Below, one piece after another: positions 34,930 to 45,718 of a stretch of 64,000 bases of DNA. Source of the DNA: Areca catechu. Its lineage: Eukaryota; Streptophyta; Magnoliopsida; Arecales; Arecaceae. The DNA lies in NCBI GenBank assembly GCA_021397845.1, contig CM038050.1, positions 112,209,891 to 112,273,890 on the forward strand. Reading direction: 5' to 3'. How positions within the stretch are numbered: the stretch's first letter is position 1; each line of letters begins with the position of its first letter. The position numbers and the translations under genes are program-made. The notes under the pieces are model-generated. The model was not told where the DNA came from. It did no database searches and saw nothing but the letters and a program-made list of their open reading frames with translations.

Positions 34930-36330
34930 ATGTGTAATGATCTGGTAGGACATTGGCTAGGATAGTGGCCTACCATATTACACCTAAAACAAGTATTGGG
35001 GCGGGGGCTTTCTAAAATGCAGGTGCCTTACCCTTATCGATTCTAGCAAGTGCAAAATTACTTGAACTAGATGGGCTCGGACTTGAGTTAGGTCGAGATG
35101 GGTTAGGGTTGGGACGGTTAGGGTGGGGATTGAATCGGATTGGATTAGGGTTGGGTCAGATTGGGTTAGGGTTTGGCTTAACTAGGTTGGGGTTAAATCG
35201 AACTGGGTTGGGATTGGGATTTGGTCTACCCTGGTATACTTGGTTTGGGTTTGATCTTGGGAATTGGGTATTGTTCCTAACAGTTTCAGATTTATGATCT
35301 ATAGGTCTTCTTTGGAATTGTTCATAATGTCTAGCTATTTGATAGGCTTGTTCCAAATCATTGACCTCTCTCATATATAGTTCCTTTTTGATGTCTTCAC
35401 CTAATCCAATCCTAAACCTGGATAGGGTTTGTTCTAAAGACTCGATTACACTACACCTAACAGCAAACTCATCAAATTCAGCAATATAATCTGACACTAA
35501 TCTATTCCCTTGATGAATTTTGTTCCATTGATCTAAGAGCTATTGATTGTAGGATTCTGGTAGGTATTTCTTCTTGAGTTGCAATTTCATCTCTTGCCAA
35601 GTAGTTATAGGTGGAAGGGCTCGTTGTCTCCTAGTATGCTCAAGATTAGCCCAATGTAATCTAGCTTGATGAATTAACCTCATCTTGGCAAATTTATATT
35701 TCATCCCTTCACTCATTTCATATCATTCAAAATAATAGTCCATATCTCCTATCCAATCTACATAGACCTTTGGTTCAAGACTTCCATCAAAGGTGGGTGC
35801 TTCTATCCTAATATTTCTTATGGCCCTTTCATCTTGGTCATGAACTTCATGTTGGGGCCTTCTACGATTGGGTTCCTGGATAAGGTCAGGGTTGTGGACT
35901 CTCCTATGGTTGGGCTCTTGGTATGGTTCTTCATGTTGAACTCCCCTATGATTAGGCTCTACAATTGGTTCTTGAGTCTGGGTTCTCCAAGGGTTTGGTT
36001 CCATAAATTGGTCTTGATTTAAGGATCCCCTAGGGTTCTGAGAGGTGGAACATGATGGGTCAAGATTATGTTCAGCATTAGAGTCTTGGGTTTTCTCTAT
36101 AGTACCTAATCGTTCTTCTACTTGGTCTAATCTAGTGGTTAATTGGTCAATCCTAGTGGTTGTTTGGTTATTTGTTTGGGTCATTTGGCTGATCTGAGTG
36201 GTCAATTAGGCAAGCTGGGTTTGGGTTTGGTTCATCTGGGTATTGGTTTGGTAAAACCTGTGGTCCATCCGGTCAAATTATTCAGTCAAGGTTTTCATGA
36301 AGGCCTCTAGACGGGGTAAATGGTTGAGCT
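34930..36330 (-). pseudogene. Gypsy-3 gag remnant with zinc knuckle
   Basis: Capsid precursor. The N-terminal part (to about 35723) has a coiled-coil-like Gln/Thr/Leu-rich start, then repeated EPNHRR-type units and a retrotransposon gag start (RIEAPTFDGSLEP). The middle (35156-35497) has gag helices (YIAEFDEFAVRC, LEQAYQIARHYEQF). Then comes a long Asn-Pro-rich tract (NPNPNP) whose DNA reads as G-rich GGGTT text on the plus strand. A CX2CX4HX4C knuckle (CFRCNMVGHYPSQC) lies near 34950-34995. Several stops and shifts. Confidence 0.82.
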
Positions 36331-37435
36331 AGGTTAGGGTTTAGACTTTTGATATTGGGTTCCTAGTCTAGTGGTCATGCAATCAAACAATCAGTCAGAT
36401 GAGATGGTGAAGCTAAGCAAGCAAAGGATCAGTAATTCTAGGATTTCCAAAACCTAGAGCCAAAACTGAATGGGTCAGCTCAACTTACACTTAACCCAGC
36501 AGCTAATCCTTCCTGTGGCTAGGTAGAGGGTGGGAGTGTGGGAGGCCCCCTGCTTTTGTTTGGACCCAATTAAAAACTACAATACCACTTAGGTAGTTTG
36601 ACTCTAGACCCTCAGCCTTAGACACCAGATTTCAATAATAGCCAAATGATTAAATGTACTAGTTGGTCCACACAATTCAGACCTTACCTGTTGATGTCAC
36701 CTAGCCCACTAGGGCAAATTAAGCCTAATTAATTTTAATTAAGCTTGGGTTAGAATGTTGGTGGTTGTTTTGGGCCCAAGACAAGGGATGAAATCCTGCC
36801 CTGATGTTAGATAGCAATTGCCCTTAAGATTAGGTTAAAGAGATGATGGCAATCGATGGTCCTGATGCAATCTAAAATAATCAGAAAATAAAAATATTTT
36901 ATGTGTGTTTTATGAGGTGGCAAGTTAAGTTTAGGTTGATTAGGTTAGCAACAAATTGGGCTTGGGTTGGAGCATGTGGAAGTTGGTTAGGTTTGGTTAA
37001 GTCAAAATGCAAAAATAACAGAATTCAAAAAATTAGGATTTTAGATGATGCAGGTTTTGACATAGTTATCGATGCAGAAAAAAATCTAAAAAATTACAAA
37101 ACATAGGATAGACAGTGATGATAAACTCTACCAAATTTGATGCAAAACAAAAATTAGATGATGATGCAAATCCTAGGGTTTTCCAACTGATGCAGAATTA
37201 TCAGGATTTTAATTAGGATTTCTAATATGCCAAATTTTAGTGAATTAGGGTTTTTGTAAAATTTATTAAAAATTATGATTATTAGGACAAAACAAAGGAC
37301 ATGACGTGCAAATCTCACAAAAAAATAAAATTCCTAAGTGGTCGAAATCAGATGAAAAATAGACACCTAATGTAGCTAGCAGGATGCAGAAATTAGGGTT
37401 TGTGATCTAATGCAGATGAATGCTATCCTAAACCC
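36331..37435 (-). other. Gypsy-3 leader
   Basis: Between primer-binding site and gag in minus sense; no gene. 36515-36635 (minus) has three blocks in order: GGTGTCTAAGG, GTAGTTTTTAATTGGGTCC, AGCAGGGGGCCTCCCACACT, matched in order by the Copia leaders. The rest is AT-rich. Confidence 0.65.
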
Positions 37436-37447
37436 GCTTTGATACCA
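37436..37447 (-). other. Gypsy-3 primer-binding site
   Basis: TGGTATCAAAGC on the minus strand, next to the end of the 5' LTR (GCATCA). Initiator-Met type with one change. Confidence 0.86.
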
Positions 37448-37450
37448 AAC

Positions 37451-39017
37451 TGATGCAGGATGACTTTAAGATTGCTAAACATGCAGGAAAAATAGTAAAC
37501 TAATTTTTAAATTTTTTTTTATAATTTTAATTTGCAGGCTAGTTTTCGAAATCAAGTAAAGACTAGCAGGATGAATAGCAATGTAAAGAATCATCATGCA
37601 AGCATGCTTATACAAAATAATAAAAGTCAGGACCCGAGAATTGAGAAATTCTAGGCTTAGGATAGCCAACCTTCAATCAAAACAGAAATCAAGAGTTGGG
37701 AAGGATATTACCAGACAGGGATTGAAGAATCTGCAATTGAAGAGATCACTCACACTCTGATTGGAGCCTGGATGATGAAGCTTCAGTTCCCTTGAATTTG
37801 ATGACTGATTTGGGCGGTCCTAGAAGCAAAGAAGGCCTCCTCTGGGGAGGGGAAACACCTCGAGGATCCTGCAAGCATCAGAGGATTGTTAGAAAGCAAC
37901 AACAAAATAATAAAAAAAGATTAGGGTTTGAAGAAGGTGGAATCAAGGTTTGGAGTGGGTGGCTTGGTGAAGGATGATGGACTCCTTGCTTTGGCAGCCT
38001 AGGGCACTCTTCTCTTGGGTGTATAAAGGCTTGGATGGTAGCTAGGGTGTGGAAGAATTCTAGGGTAGCAGGGGTTTGGCCAGGGTACAAGGAGAGCACT
38101 CAAACAAAACCAGAGAATCAACACAAAACACAAGGCAATCAACTCAAAATTTTAGCAAAGTTTAATTCATATGAGAAAAGTTGATTACAAGAGGAAGAGG
38201 GATGGGGTATTTATAGAGCTCCCATGCCCTCTCCTAAAGGGATTACAAGTCTTTTCCTAGTTAGAATATGTTTACATAATTTAAGTAGGAGAAAGATTAC
38301 AAAATAAACCTAGAACTAGGATTATACAAGTTGAATGAAATAAAAACTTAAACTCCATCTTTCATTTGAACTCTTCCACCATGTTTGGACTTGGTCAACC
38401 ATTAAAAACACCCCTCTTGGCATGTTGGGCTTCATGGGGGGGCAGCAAGGACCGGCCAAGGGCTTGGGGCACATGGGCTTTGGGCCTCCTGGAAGTTGGG
38501 GTGCCTGGGCTGATATATTTCTGGCATTAAACTGGAATCTTGGTTCTTAAAGGCTTGGGCCTAGCACTTAAACTTGATTTCTCCTGGGCTGGGCATAGAG
38601 GGACCTTTGGATTCATGATATGCCCTGGTCTGGGAATATACTCTAGCATTTGGAGAAAATCTTGGCATCTAGAGAGCATCTGGAAGGAATCAGGGTATCT
38701 GGAAAGGCATCTTGGATCCTGGGGTGTCACACAAAATCCAATAAGCTGATGTAGTGGCCTCTGACTCCTGGATGAGGCCTGGAGGAACTCCAAAATAAGG
38801 TAACCTCCTCTCTTATATAAAAATTGGACTTATACTGGACTTATACCAAAATACAAGACTCGATATTGGATTGGGGTTGAGACACAATCAACTAGTCTCA
38901 ACTTATTACTGGTATAAGTCCTATGGGATTCATTGACTTATGTCTAAGGTTCTAAAATCCTAATCAAAAAACCATATGGGATTCAGTGATTTATGTCTGA
39001 TCCTGGTGTCCCCACCA
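37451..39017 (-). repeat. Gypsy-3 5' LTR (1567 bp)
   Basis: Matches 31916-33491; plus-strand text starts TGATGCAGGATG and ends GTGTCCCCACCA. A minus-sense TATAAAT box lies near 38205-38215. Confidence 0.87.
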
Positions 39018-39022
39018 TTGTT
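39018..39022. repeat. Target site duplication of Gypsy-3 (right)
   Basis: TTGTT, one base different from the left copy (CTGTT, 31911-31915). After it the Gypsy-A leader resumes. Confidence 0.65.
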
Positions 39023-39194
39023 GAATTAAGTGTAAGTTGAGTAGACCCATTCAATTTTGGCTCTAGGTTTAGGAAATTATAGTCCAATTTCTTGTTGTGT
39101 GCCTGACTGCATCATACCACCTTGCTTGTTTGATTGCATGACCACTAGACTAGGGACCAAATATCAATAGTCTAAACCCCAATCCAGTTTAACC

Positions 39195-40435
39195 ATGGAC
39201 TCCAACTTTGAAACCTTCATGAAGGCCTTGACTGAATGATTTGACCAAATGGACCACAAGTTTGACCAATCTAATACCTAATTGACCGCCCAGATGACTC
39301 AATTAAATCAAAGATTTGACCAATTGACCCAAACAAATCCCAAGCAACCAATAGTCTTGACTAATTACCCGATAGGTGTAACCAGGTAGGAGATCGGTTA
39401 GGAACCTTAGAGGAAAACCATAGGACCCATACTAGACCTAAACTCAAGTTACCTAGGAGAGCTCCACACCCTGATTCCACATCCTATGAACCTAGTTCCC
39501 ATGTACCCAAACCTTTTGAACCCATATCCTATAACCCCAAGCCCACATCCTATAAGCCCAAGATATCTATTACCTCTAGGTCTGAGCCCCTATCCTTTGA
39601 ACCTAAGGAACCCCTAATCCCTAGGTATTAGCCTAGTATCAGTCAGGTTTCCCTTAGTGAACTTGAGCCCTATAGGATTACTACCCCTAGATATGAGCCT
39701 TGTGTTAGTCCACTTCCCTTTAGTCAACTTAAACCCTTTATGACTAGTTCCCCTAGCCTAGGACCAGATCCTAACCAGCCCAACCCGAGCTAACCCCATC
39801 CCAGTACCACTATGGCCCGTATGGAAGATAGAGGCTAGTCTGTAAAGGTTCAAAAGAGTTCCAATCCCCTGAGAGTGTATTTTAGATGTCGCAAACTAGG
39901 CCATTTTGTTAGCTAGTGTCCAGTCAGTGCCCTACACCTAGGTGAGCTAGATGCTGATGAGTCTGAACCCATTATTGAGCCTGAAGAAGAGGTATATGAG
40001 GCTGGTCCAAGTTTGGTAGAGGAGTATGAAGATGATGAGCCTATTGAAGATTTAGAGGAAGAAAGTCCTGAGTCCATTGATGAATCTAAAGAAGACATTA
40101 ATGAGTTGAGTCTAGTAGAGATACCTATAGATGACCTAGTAGATATCCAGGTAGAAGCCAACCTAAAATTAGCTGACCCTGACCATATCCTGATTGAAGC
40201 CAATCTAAAGTTAGCTAACCCTGACTACACCCAGGCTTTAGTGGAAGACCAGTTAGAGGAAGAGAACCCAGATACTACTATTAGAATTCTACCTGAGGAG
40301 ACACTAGAAGAGAATCCAATTATAGAACCTAGTCCTAAAAGCCAAGTGGAAATTATTGAGGATATGGTCTCTTTAATTCGATACCCTCGGGAGGAGTTCA
40401 CCCCTTCAATCCCAGTTCAAGATCTCTTCCCATAA
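39195..40435 (+). pseudogene. Gypsy-A gag remnant
   Basis: Begins MDSNFETFMKALTE, similar to the Gypsy-3 gag start, with Gln/Phe-Asp-Gln coiled-coil-like text. After frame changes a Pro/Ser/Tyr-rich tract with repeated Y(E/N/K)P units follows, then a zinc knuckle (CRKLGHFVS, with the last Cys after a stop) near 39885-39925. The final open piece (40013-40435) is strongly acidic and repeats EANLKLA(D/N)PD. Protease motifs are not seen after it. The usual gag helices seem reduced. Confidence 0.75.
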
Positions 40436-40640
40436 ATTATTGACCCATCCTTTCATAGCATGGACCTTTTCTTGCCCATAGACATAACTCAATGTTCATA
40501 CATTAAGTTCATTGTAAATTTTCATGTGCATGTCAAATCAGGATCAAACCTAGAGAGCCTAAATTCTGTTAGGTTTAGACCCAAAGAGTCCAATAAACTT
40601 CCTCTGATAAGAATGCCTAGTCGAGTCTATTAAGTGTTGG
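40436..40640 (+). other. Gypsy-A linker lacking RT and integrase core
   Basis: About 200 bp without coding features in the place where protease to integrase core would be. Includes GAGTCCAATAA-type text, similar to the segment before the integrase tail in Gypsy-3. Confidence 0.55.
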
Positions 40641-41253
40641 TTTTGAGTCCAATAAGTTCCTAGACCTAATTCATCTGTCCACACCTACTCTGACCTCTGC
40701 ATAGCATTTGCATCAAGATATTAGCCAAAAGATTAATTTAAGTAATGAAATCTATAAAAATGGCTAATTCCACAAAGAAAGCCAAGGAATTTAATGTAGA
40801 AAATTCTGTTATGGTTAAGAAGCTTCATGCTCGCAGAGTTGAACCCTTTAGAGTGATAAAGAAAGTGGAACCCAATGCCTATGTGCTTGATCTGACCTAA
40901 GATTTAGGCATTAGCTCTACCTTCAATATCGTGAACTTGGTTGAGTATAGGGAACTGGCGGTGATTCCTAGTGAGATTTTTAGACTCACCTATCCTTTGA
41001 GAGAGAAACCTTACCTGAGTGTCTAGTAAATTTGCCTAAGAGAGGAATATGTATCGAGCATATTCTGGATGATCAAGCTATCATGACCCGGGGCTGGGGC
41101 TATCAATGATACCTGGTCTGATGGTAAGGTCGACTAGAATCCGGCGATTCATGGATTATTCAAGAGGACCCACAGTGCCTCCACCCAGACTTACTGCCTG
41201 CACCAGACTAACCTATACTCGACAGGGTCGAGTTCCTCCCACCTTAGGAGAAT
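40641..41253 (+). pseudogene. Gypsy-A integrase C-terminus and chromodomain
   Basis: Reads LDLIHLSTPTLTSA, then HLHQDISQKIN, then VMVKKLHARRVEPFRVIKKV, NAYVLDL and the ISSTFNIVNLVEYRE motif: the chromovirus integrase tail. The chromodomain remnant (HILDDQAI...YLV) and the purine tract TTCCTCCCACC...GGAGAAT follow. Stops at several places. It has the same starting point as the tail in Gypsy-3. Confidence 0.82.
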
Positions 41254-41635
41254 TGATGAGGACATCAGGTCAACCCTAGTTCACTATGGGTCCCTGAGTT
41301 TGAGTCCCTTAGCCATGATTTAAATTTTATCTTTGAGTCCAATAATATGGCTGTGTTAGTTATTTGAGTCCTGTATTTGAGCTTTAAGTTTTGTTTTTCA
41401 AGCCTTGTTACACTTGAGTCCTGTATTTAGAGTCGACTCACATAATTAGGGTTTATGAGTCAAGTTTTGGGATATGTTCGGTTCAATTGAGCTTAGTTGT
41501 TCAGTCAGCTCATGTTGAGCCAATTTTGAGTCCTATGAGTCTTGTAAATTTTATGTTGAGTCTAGTCCAGTTAAGTTAAAGTGAGTCCTATAATAAGTTG
41601 AGCATTTTAACCAATCCAATTCAGCCCTGTAGGTT
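41254..41635 (+). repeat. Gypsy-A 3' LTR, truncated
   Basis: Starts TGATGAGGACATC after the purine tract. From about 41407 it matches 29395-29620 of the 5' LTR. Breaks off at about 41635, where minus-strand Gypsy-4 gag begins. Confidence 0.82.
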
Positions 41636-42275
41636 AGCTAATTCTGGGTCAGTCATATGTATTTCCTCTTCTCCCTCATACTCATCCACTAGGTTCACAT
41701 CAGCTTCATACACTTCCATTTCAATGTCATCCTGATGAACCAATAAAGTGGTAGGAGTAGGTTGGTTAAGGAGAAATTGGCTAGGATCTGGACTAGTAGG
41801 GGTAGGTCGACTAAGGAAAAATTGATAAGTGTCTCGGATAGCACAGGTGGGTTGCCTAAAGGGTAACTGACTAAGATAGCTTGCACTCAGGGGTGCACTT
41901 AAACTTTCTTTCCTCGGTCACTAGTTCCCTCTCAAAATATAAATCCATAAGTTTTTCCCAATCAGGATAATCCTCAACATCAAGATCACCACCAAATTTA
42001 GGTGCTTCTATCCTAAAGTTCCTAGTGGCTCTCTCATCCTGATCTATAAAATCATAATTGGGTCTCCTATGGCTAGTCTCCCAGATTTGGTCCTGGTGTG
42101 GGGCTTTCCTAGGGTTGGGAGGTGTAAAACATGGGGTCTCAAGCTTAGGCATAGTACAGGTTATAGGGGTTCTCTCTAGGGTTCCTAACTAATCATCTAG
42201 TTGATCAAACCTATTATTCAGTTGAGTACATTGTTCAGTCATGAACCTCAAAAAGGTTTCAAGGTTGTACTCCAT
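41636..42275 (-). pseudogene. Gypsy-4 gag remnant
   Basis: Starts at 42275 in minus sense (MEYNLETFLRF), with LNNRFDQLDD coiled-coil-like text. It continues through RIEAPKFGGDLDVEDYPDW (gag domain start, as in Gypsy-3), then after a frame change runs into an acidic tail (EVYEADVNLVDEYEGEE) like the one in Gypsy-A. The middle of gag, including the zinc knuckle, is missing. Confidence 0.78.
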
Positions 42276-43183
42276 GGTCAGACTGGGTTGGGTTTGGATG
42301 AGACTACTGGTATGGAGTTCCTAATCTAGTAGCCATGCAATGCAAGCACACAAGAAAATCAAACTAGGGTTTCCTAGACCTAGAGCTCAAGTAGAATGGG
42401 TCAGCTCAAATTATAGCCAATTCAGTAATTATCCTGTCCACTAACCAAGTAAGAGGTGGGGTCGTGGGAGGCTTCTCCTGCTATTGCAGGGTCCTAATTA
42501 TAACCCATGAAACTACTTAGGATGTTTGCCTCTGGACCTCTAGCCTTAGACACCAGATTCAAATGATAATCAAAAGATTGGGTGCACTAGCTTTCACATA
42601 AAACTTGGAACCCGACCTGTTGGTGTCCCTAGCTCACTAGAGAAAATTAAATCTAATTGATTTTAATTAGGTTGGGCTCGGATGCAAAAGAAGGTTGTTG
42701 TGGGCCAAGGATAGGTGATGAGATCCTACCCTAATCTGAGATGCTCAAGTGCCCTTAAGATTAGGTTACTGGATGATGCAGTTATACAAATATAAAACCC
42801 TAGATTCACTGAAATTAAAATAATTAAAAATAAAGAGAAAAAAAATAATTAAATTTTTAATTATCTGCAAAATTAATTTCAAATCTAATTAATTTCATAT
42901 TTTCGATCTCGGGATATCACGTCCGGTCGTAGCTCATTACTCCAATGGGTTATGATAGTATACTTGCGTATACCCACTCAAGAGACATGATTTCCTTCCA
43001 CCAGAAAATAGTAAATAAAAATATTTTTTTTCTAATTTTTTCTGAGATTAAATAGAGGATTAACAAAAAAATTATTTCTAATTTTTTGAATTTTTTTAGA
43101 TAGGTTTTATGCAGTTTTAATTTCAGCCTAGTTCTAGGTATGCAGAAATTTCAGAACTAGTAGTTAAACCCTAGTTTAACCTT
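42276..43183 (-). other. Gypsy-4 leader
   Basis: AT-rich, no gene. 42430-42560 (minus) holds the same leader block as Gypsy-A and Gypsy-3: GGTGTCTAAGGCTAGAGG...TAATTAGGACCC...GCCTCCCACG. Confidence 0.65.
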
Positions 43184-43196
43184 CACTCTGATACCA
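43184..43196 (-). other. Gypsy-4 primer-binding site
   Basis: TGGTATCAGAGTG on the minus strand, three bases from the LTR edge at 43200; initiator-Met type. Confidence 0.88.
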
Positions 43197-43199
43197 AAA

Positions 43200-44725
43200 T
43201 GATGTGAGAAAATTATGAAAACTTAATATACTGATTATTAGCTTAATTAACATAGAAAAATAGAGATTAAATTTTTTTATAATTTTTAATTTTTAGAGAC
43301 TCAAAGGAGATAATTAAGCAAACTAGTCTACTAGTTAATAACCCGCAAAGTAAATCAACAAAGTAAACTAGAAAAACAAGATGTGGTGGCTAAGAAACCA
43401 CCGTAAACTAGGGTCTACTTATCAAAGATTTAGAAATCAAAGAGTCAGGAAGGTTTTATAATTTTACCAACGAAGATGTTTCCATCTGAAGTAGATCTGG
43501 CTGGACTCTAAGAATCTTGCGGCAGGGCTTCAAGATCTCGATCTTCAGGCTCTGAACTTCTGTGATAATGGTTCTAAGGCAAGAAGACCACGACTTTAAT
43601 CCTTGATCACCTGTAATCACTCAACAAAGGAAAATCTCTTAGTTAGAAAGTTGTAAAGAACGAAAAAGGATGGAAAAGTGAAAGGAAAAGGTGGAAGTGG
43701 GCGGCTAGGGTTTCTCGGTGTCTGGATAATGTAGGGCCTCACACCCCGCGATGCTTCAAAGAAAAAAGGAAAGGGCCTCACACCCCATGATGCACACAGC
43801 AAAAAAAAGAATTGGACAGAATGTCACTTTATTTCATCAATAATCCATTAATAATCCAGGAGATTAATGGGGTATTTATAGAACATCAACTAGTGTCGTA
43901 TAGGATACAAAGACTAGTACTAGTGTCCCTTAGGCAACAACTCCTTGAATCCTTGCTTTGGGCATCTTGGACTCTTGCTTTGGGCTGATCTGGAACTCTC
44001 TCCAAGGTGGGAGACATCGTGGGATTCTCCATCCATGTTGGGCGCCAATGATGAGGATAGGTGAGGTGTCATGATGAAGGACCAAGATTGCTTCATTGAT
44101 TGGCCTTGATTGCTGGACTCTGGAGTCTGGATGATGTGGGCTCCTACAAGATAGTGGACTTTCCAGTCTAGATAGAAGAAAACTTAAGAGTTCTTATAGG
44201 ATTCTTGAGTTCTCTAAACTTGAGAAGCTTGGAACCTGATTGATTAAAACACCTAAAGTAGACAACCATTGAACCTTTAGCACTTTGGGCGATCAAATGA
44301 ACTTGAAATTCCTTGGAAATTGGCGACATAGAATAGGGTGGAAAGCTTGGCCAACTCCTTTGCTTTTGGCATGAATTAATTGAATGGGAGGGTGCTAATT
44401 TGGAGACTCCTTCATTACTCTTCTTAAAAATAAGTGGTGCCAATTCATGAATAAAAGAGGTCAACCAAGGGAGTGACATGGCAAGTGTTGTCCCAAAAAA
44501 AAAATGGCATGGCATGTAAGCTGATGAAGTGGCATGGGTGTCCTTGACTTGATGAGGTGGCATGTGATTAGGTGGTGCCAAGAAGTGGATGACATGTGGC
44601 ATCAAGGCTTGACTTGTCTTGAGCTAATACATGATATGTTGGGTTGTCACATGGGGTCACATGTGTCTTGACTTGATTGTACATGGTATCTTGATTTAGG
44701 TCCCCTCTTGTATTACAGGACTCAA
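43200..44725 (-). repeat. Gypsy-4 5' LTR, cut by SIRE-1
   Basis: Plus-strand text begins TGATGTGAGAAAATT. A minus-sense TATAAATACCCC box lies near 43871-43882. The segment ends at CTCAA 44725, the SIRE-1 target; it probably continues at 55829 but its outer end is not recognised. Confidence 0.7.
44721..44725. repeat. Target site duplication of SIRE-1 (left)
   Basis: CTCAA, repeated at 55824-55828. Confidence 0.95.
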
Positions 44726-45718
44726 TGTTGGCTTTGACTCCTTAGTTTTGATGATTAACAAAAGGTTGAGTATATGTTTGGACTAATGTTTAATCTCAAG
44801 ATAAAGTTTCAGGACTTAGGTTATTCAAAAAGAGTATCATAAGGACAATGATGAAACTAAGTTTACCTGATTTGGAAATGAGCTCTTCTACCTTGAACAA
44901 GATCAAAATTCTCATAATGGACCTTCTTGTTAAGAAATATTTGACAAAAGAAACAAAGGCTTAAAGAAACTCAAGCATGGCACGCACATCTCAAAGAGTT
45001 TCAGAAAAATTCAGACCAGAGGTCGACCACCAGAGGTCGACACCTTGTCAAAGGTCGACCACCAGAGGTCGACTCATGAAGAAAAGGAAAGTTCAGCATG
45101 GCCGGCACGGCAAAGTCTCAGTGGCACGCTTCAGAGGTCGACCACCAGAGGTCAACACCTGTCCAGAGGTCGACACCAGAGGTCGACTCATAGCCTGAGA
45201 ATTCAAATGGGCAGAACTATGGTATTCTGAACTTTTGCCTAAACTTTACTGGAGGTCGACTCATGAGGTCGACACTTGATCCAGAGGTCGACTCATGAGG
45301 TCGACTCATGGCATAACAGCTAGTTTTTCTGAACTTCTGATTTGATTTCTAACGGCCATAAACGGCCATATTTTTGAATCTAACGGTCTTGTGGAGTTGT
45401 TTCAGCATGAATGAGGTATTTAACCTCCACCAAACTTCAAAAAAGACAAGGAGACAAAGTGAAAAGTGTTGATTCAAAGTACAAAGCCTTCAATCACTTC
45501 CAAGCAAAAAAGAGTGAGAAAACCAAGAGATTCCCTAGCCAAAAAGTCTTCCATCTTTGAGGAATCCAACATTCAAGTGTTTGGCATTTAGTGAGGTCCA
45601 AAGATTCCAAGGGAAAAGGCTTGAAGAGTCTCCATCAAGAGCTTCAACGAATTTATTATTGCTCAAAAGGAGTTTGTTTAGTTTTTAATTCATTGTATTC
45701 ATACTCTTTTGTCTTTGG

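Larger units (their letters stand above)
31916..39017 (-). mobile_element. Gypsy-3: complete non-autonomous chromovirus, minus strand
   Basis: 7.1 kb element nested in Gypsy-A. LTRs 31916-33491 and 37451-39017 match throughout. In minus sense the order is 5' LTR (37451-39017), primer-binding site (37436-37447), leader, gag with zinc knuckle, protease, integrase C-terminus, chromodomain, purine tract, 3' LTR. RT, RNase H and the integrase core are absent, as in Gypsy-A. Many stops show it is not recent. It must have relied on enzymes from a relative, if it moved in this form. Confidence 0.86.
29393..41635 (+). mobile_element. Gypsy-A: non-autonomous chromovirus, split by Gypsy-3
   Basis: Plus-strand element: 5' LTR (truncated at its 5' end) 29393-30807, primer-binding site, leader to 31915, interruption by Gypsy-3 (31916-39017), then the rest of leader and gag from 39023, an integrase C-terminus with chromodomain, and a truncated 3' LTR from 41254. 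29395-29620 matches 41407-41635, confirming paired LTRs. No reverse transcriptase, RNase H or integrase core is found between gag and the integrase tail. Confidence 0.78.
41636..44725 (-). mobile_element. Gypsy-4: 5' part of a related chromovirus, minus strand
   Basis: In minus sense: LTR (43200-44725, interrupted by SIRE-1, probably continuing after 55828), primer-binding site, leader and gag start, then truncated at 41636 against the Gypsy-A LTR. Gag and leader are of the Gypsy-3 type. The 3' part of the element is missing. Confidence 0.75.

Noticed and set aside
35036..35250. G-rich GGGTTAGGG-like runs that resemble interstitial telomere repeats
   Set aside because: On the minus strand the same bases encode an Asn-Pro-rich tract (NPNPNP) inside Gypsy-3 gag; spacing is irregular and follows the codons.
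44977..45230. Small ORFs (73 and 61 codons) over the GTCGAC cluster, repeated at 54528-54781
   Set aside because: Located in the LTR, with motif-derived repeats in the translation; copies are identical because LTRs are identical.
44996..45310. CRISPR-like array (short repeats with spacers) in the SIRE-1 LTR
   Set aside because: Repeat core is only 8-10 bp, spacing is irregular, it is duplicated in the other LTR and lies in a plant retrotransposon.
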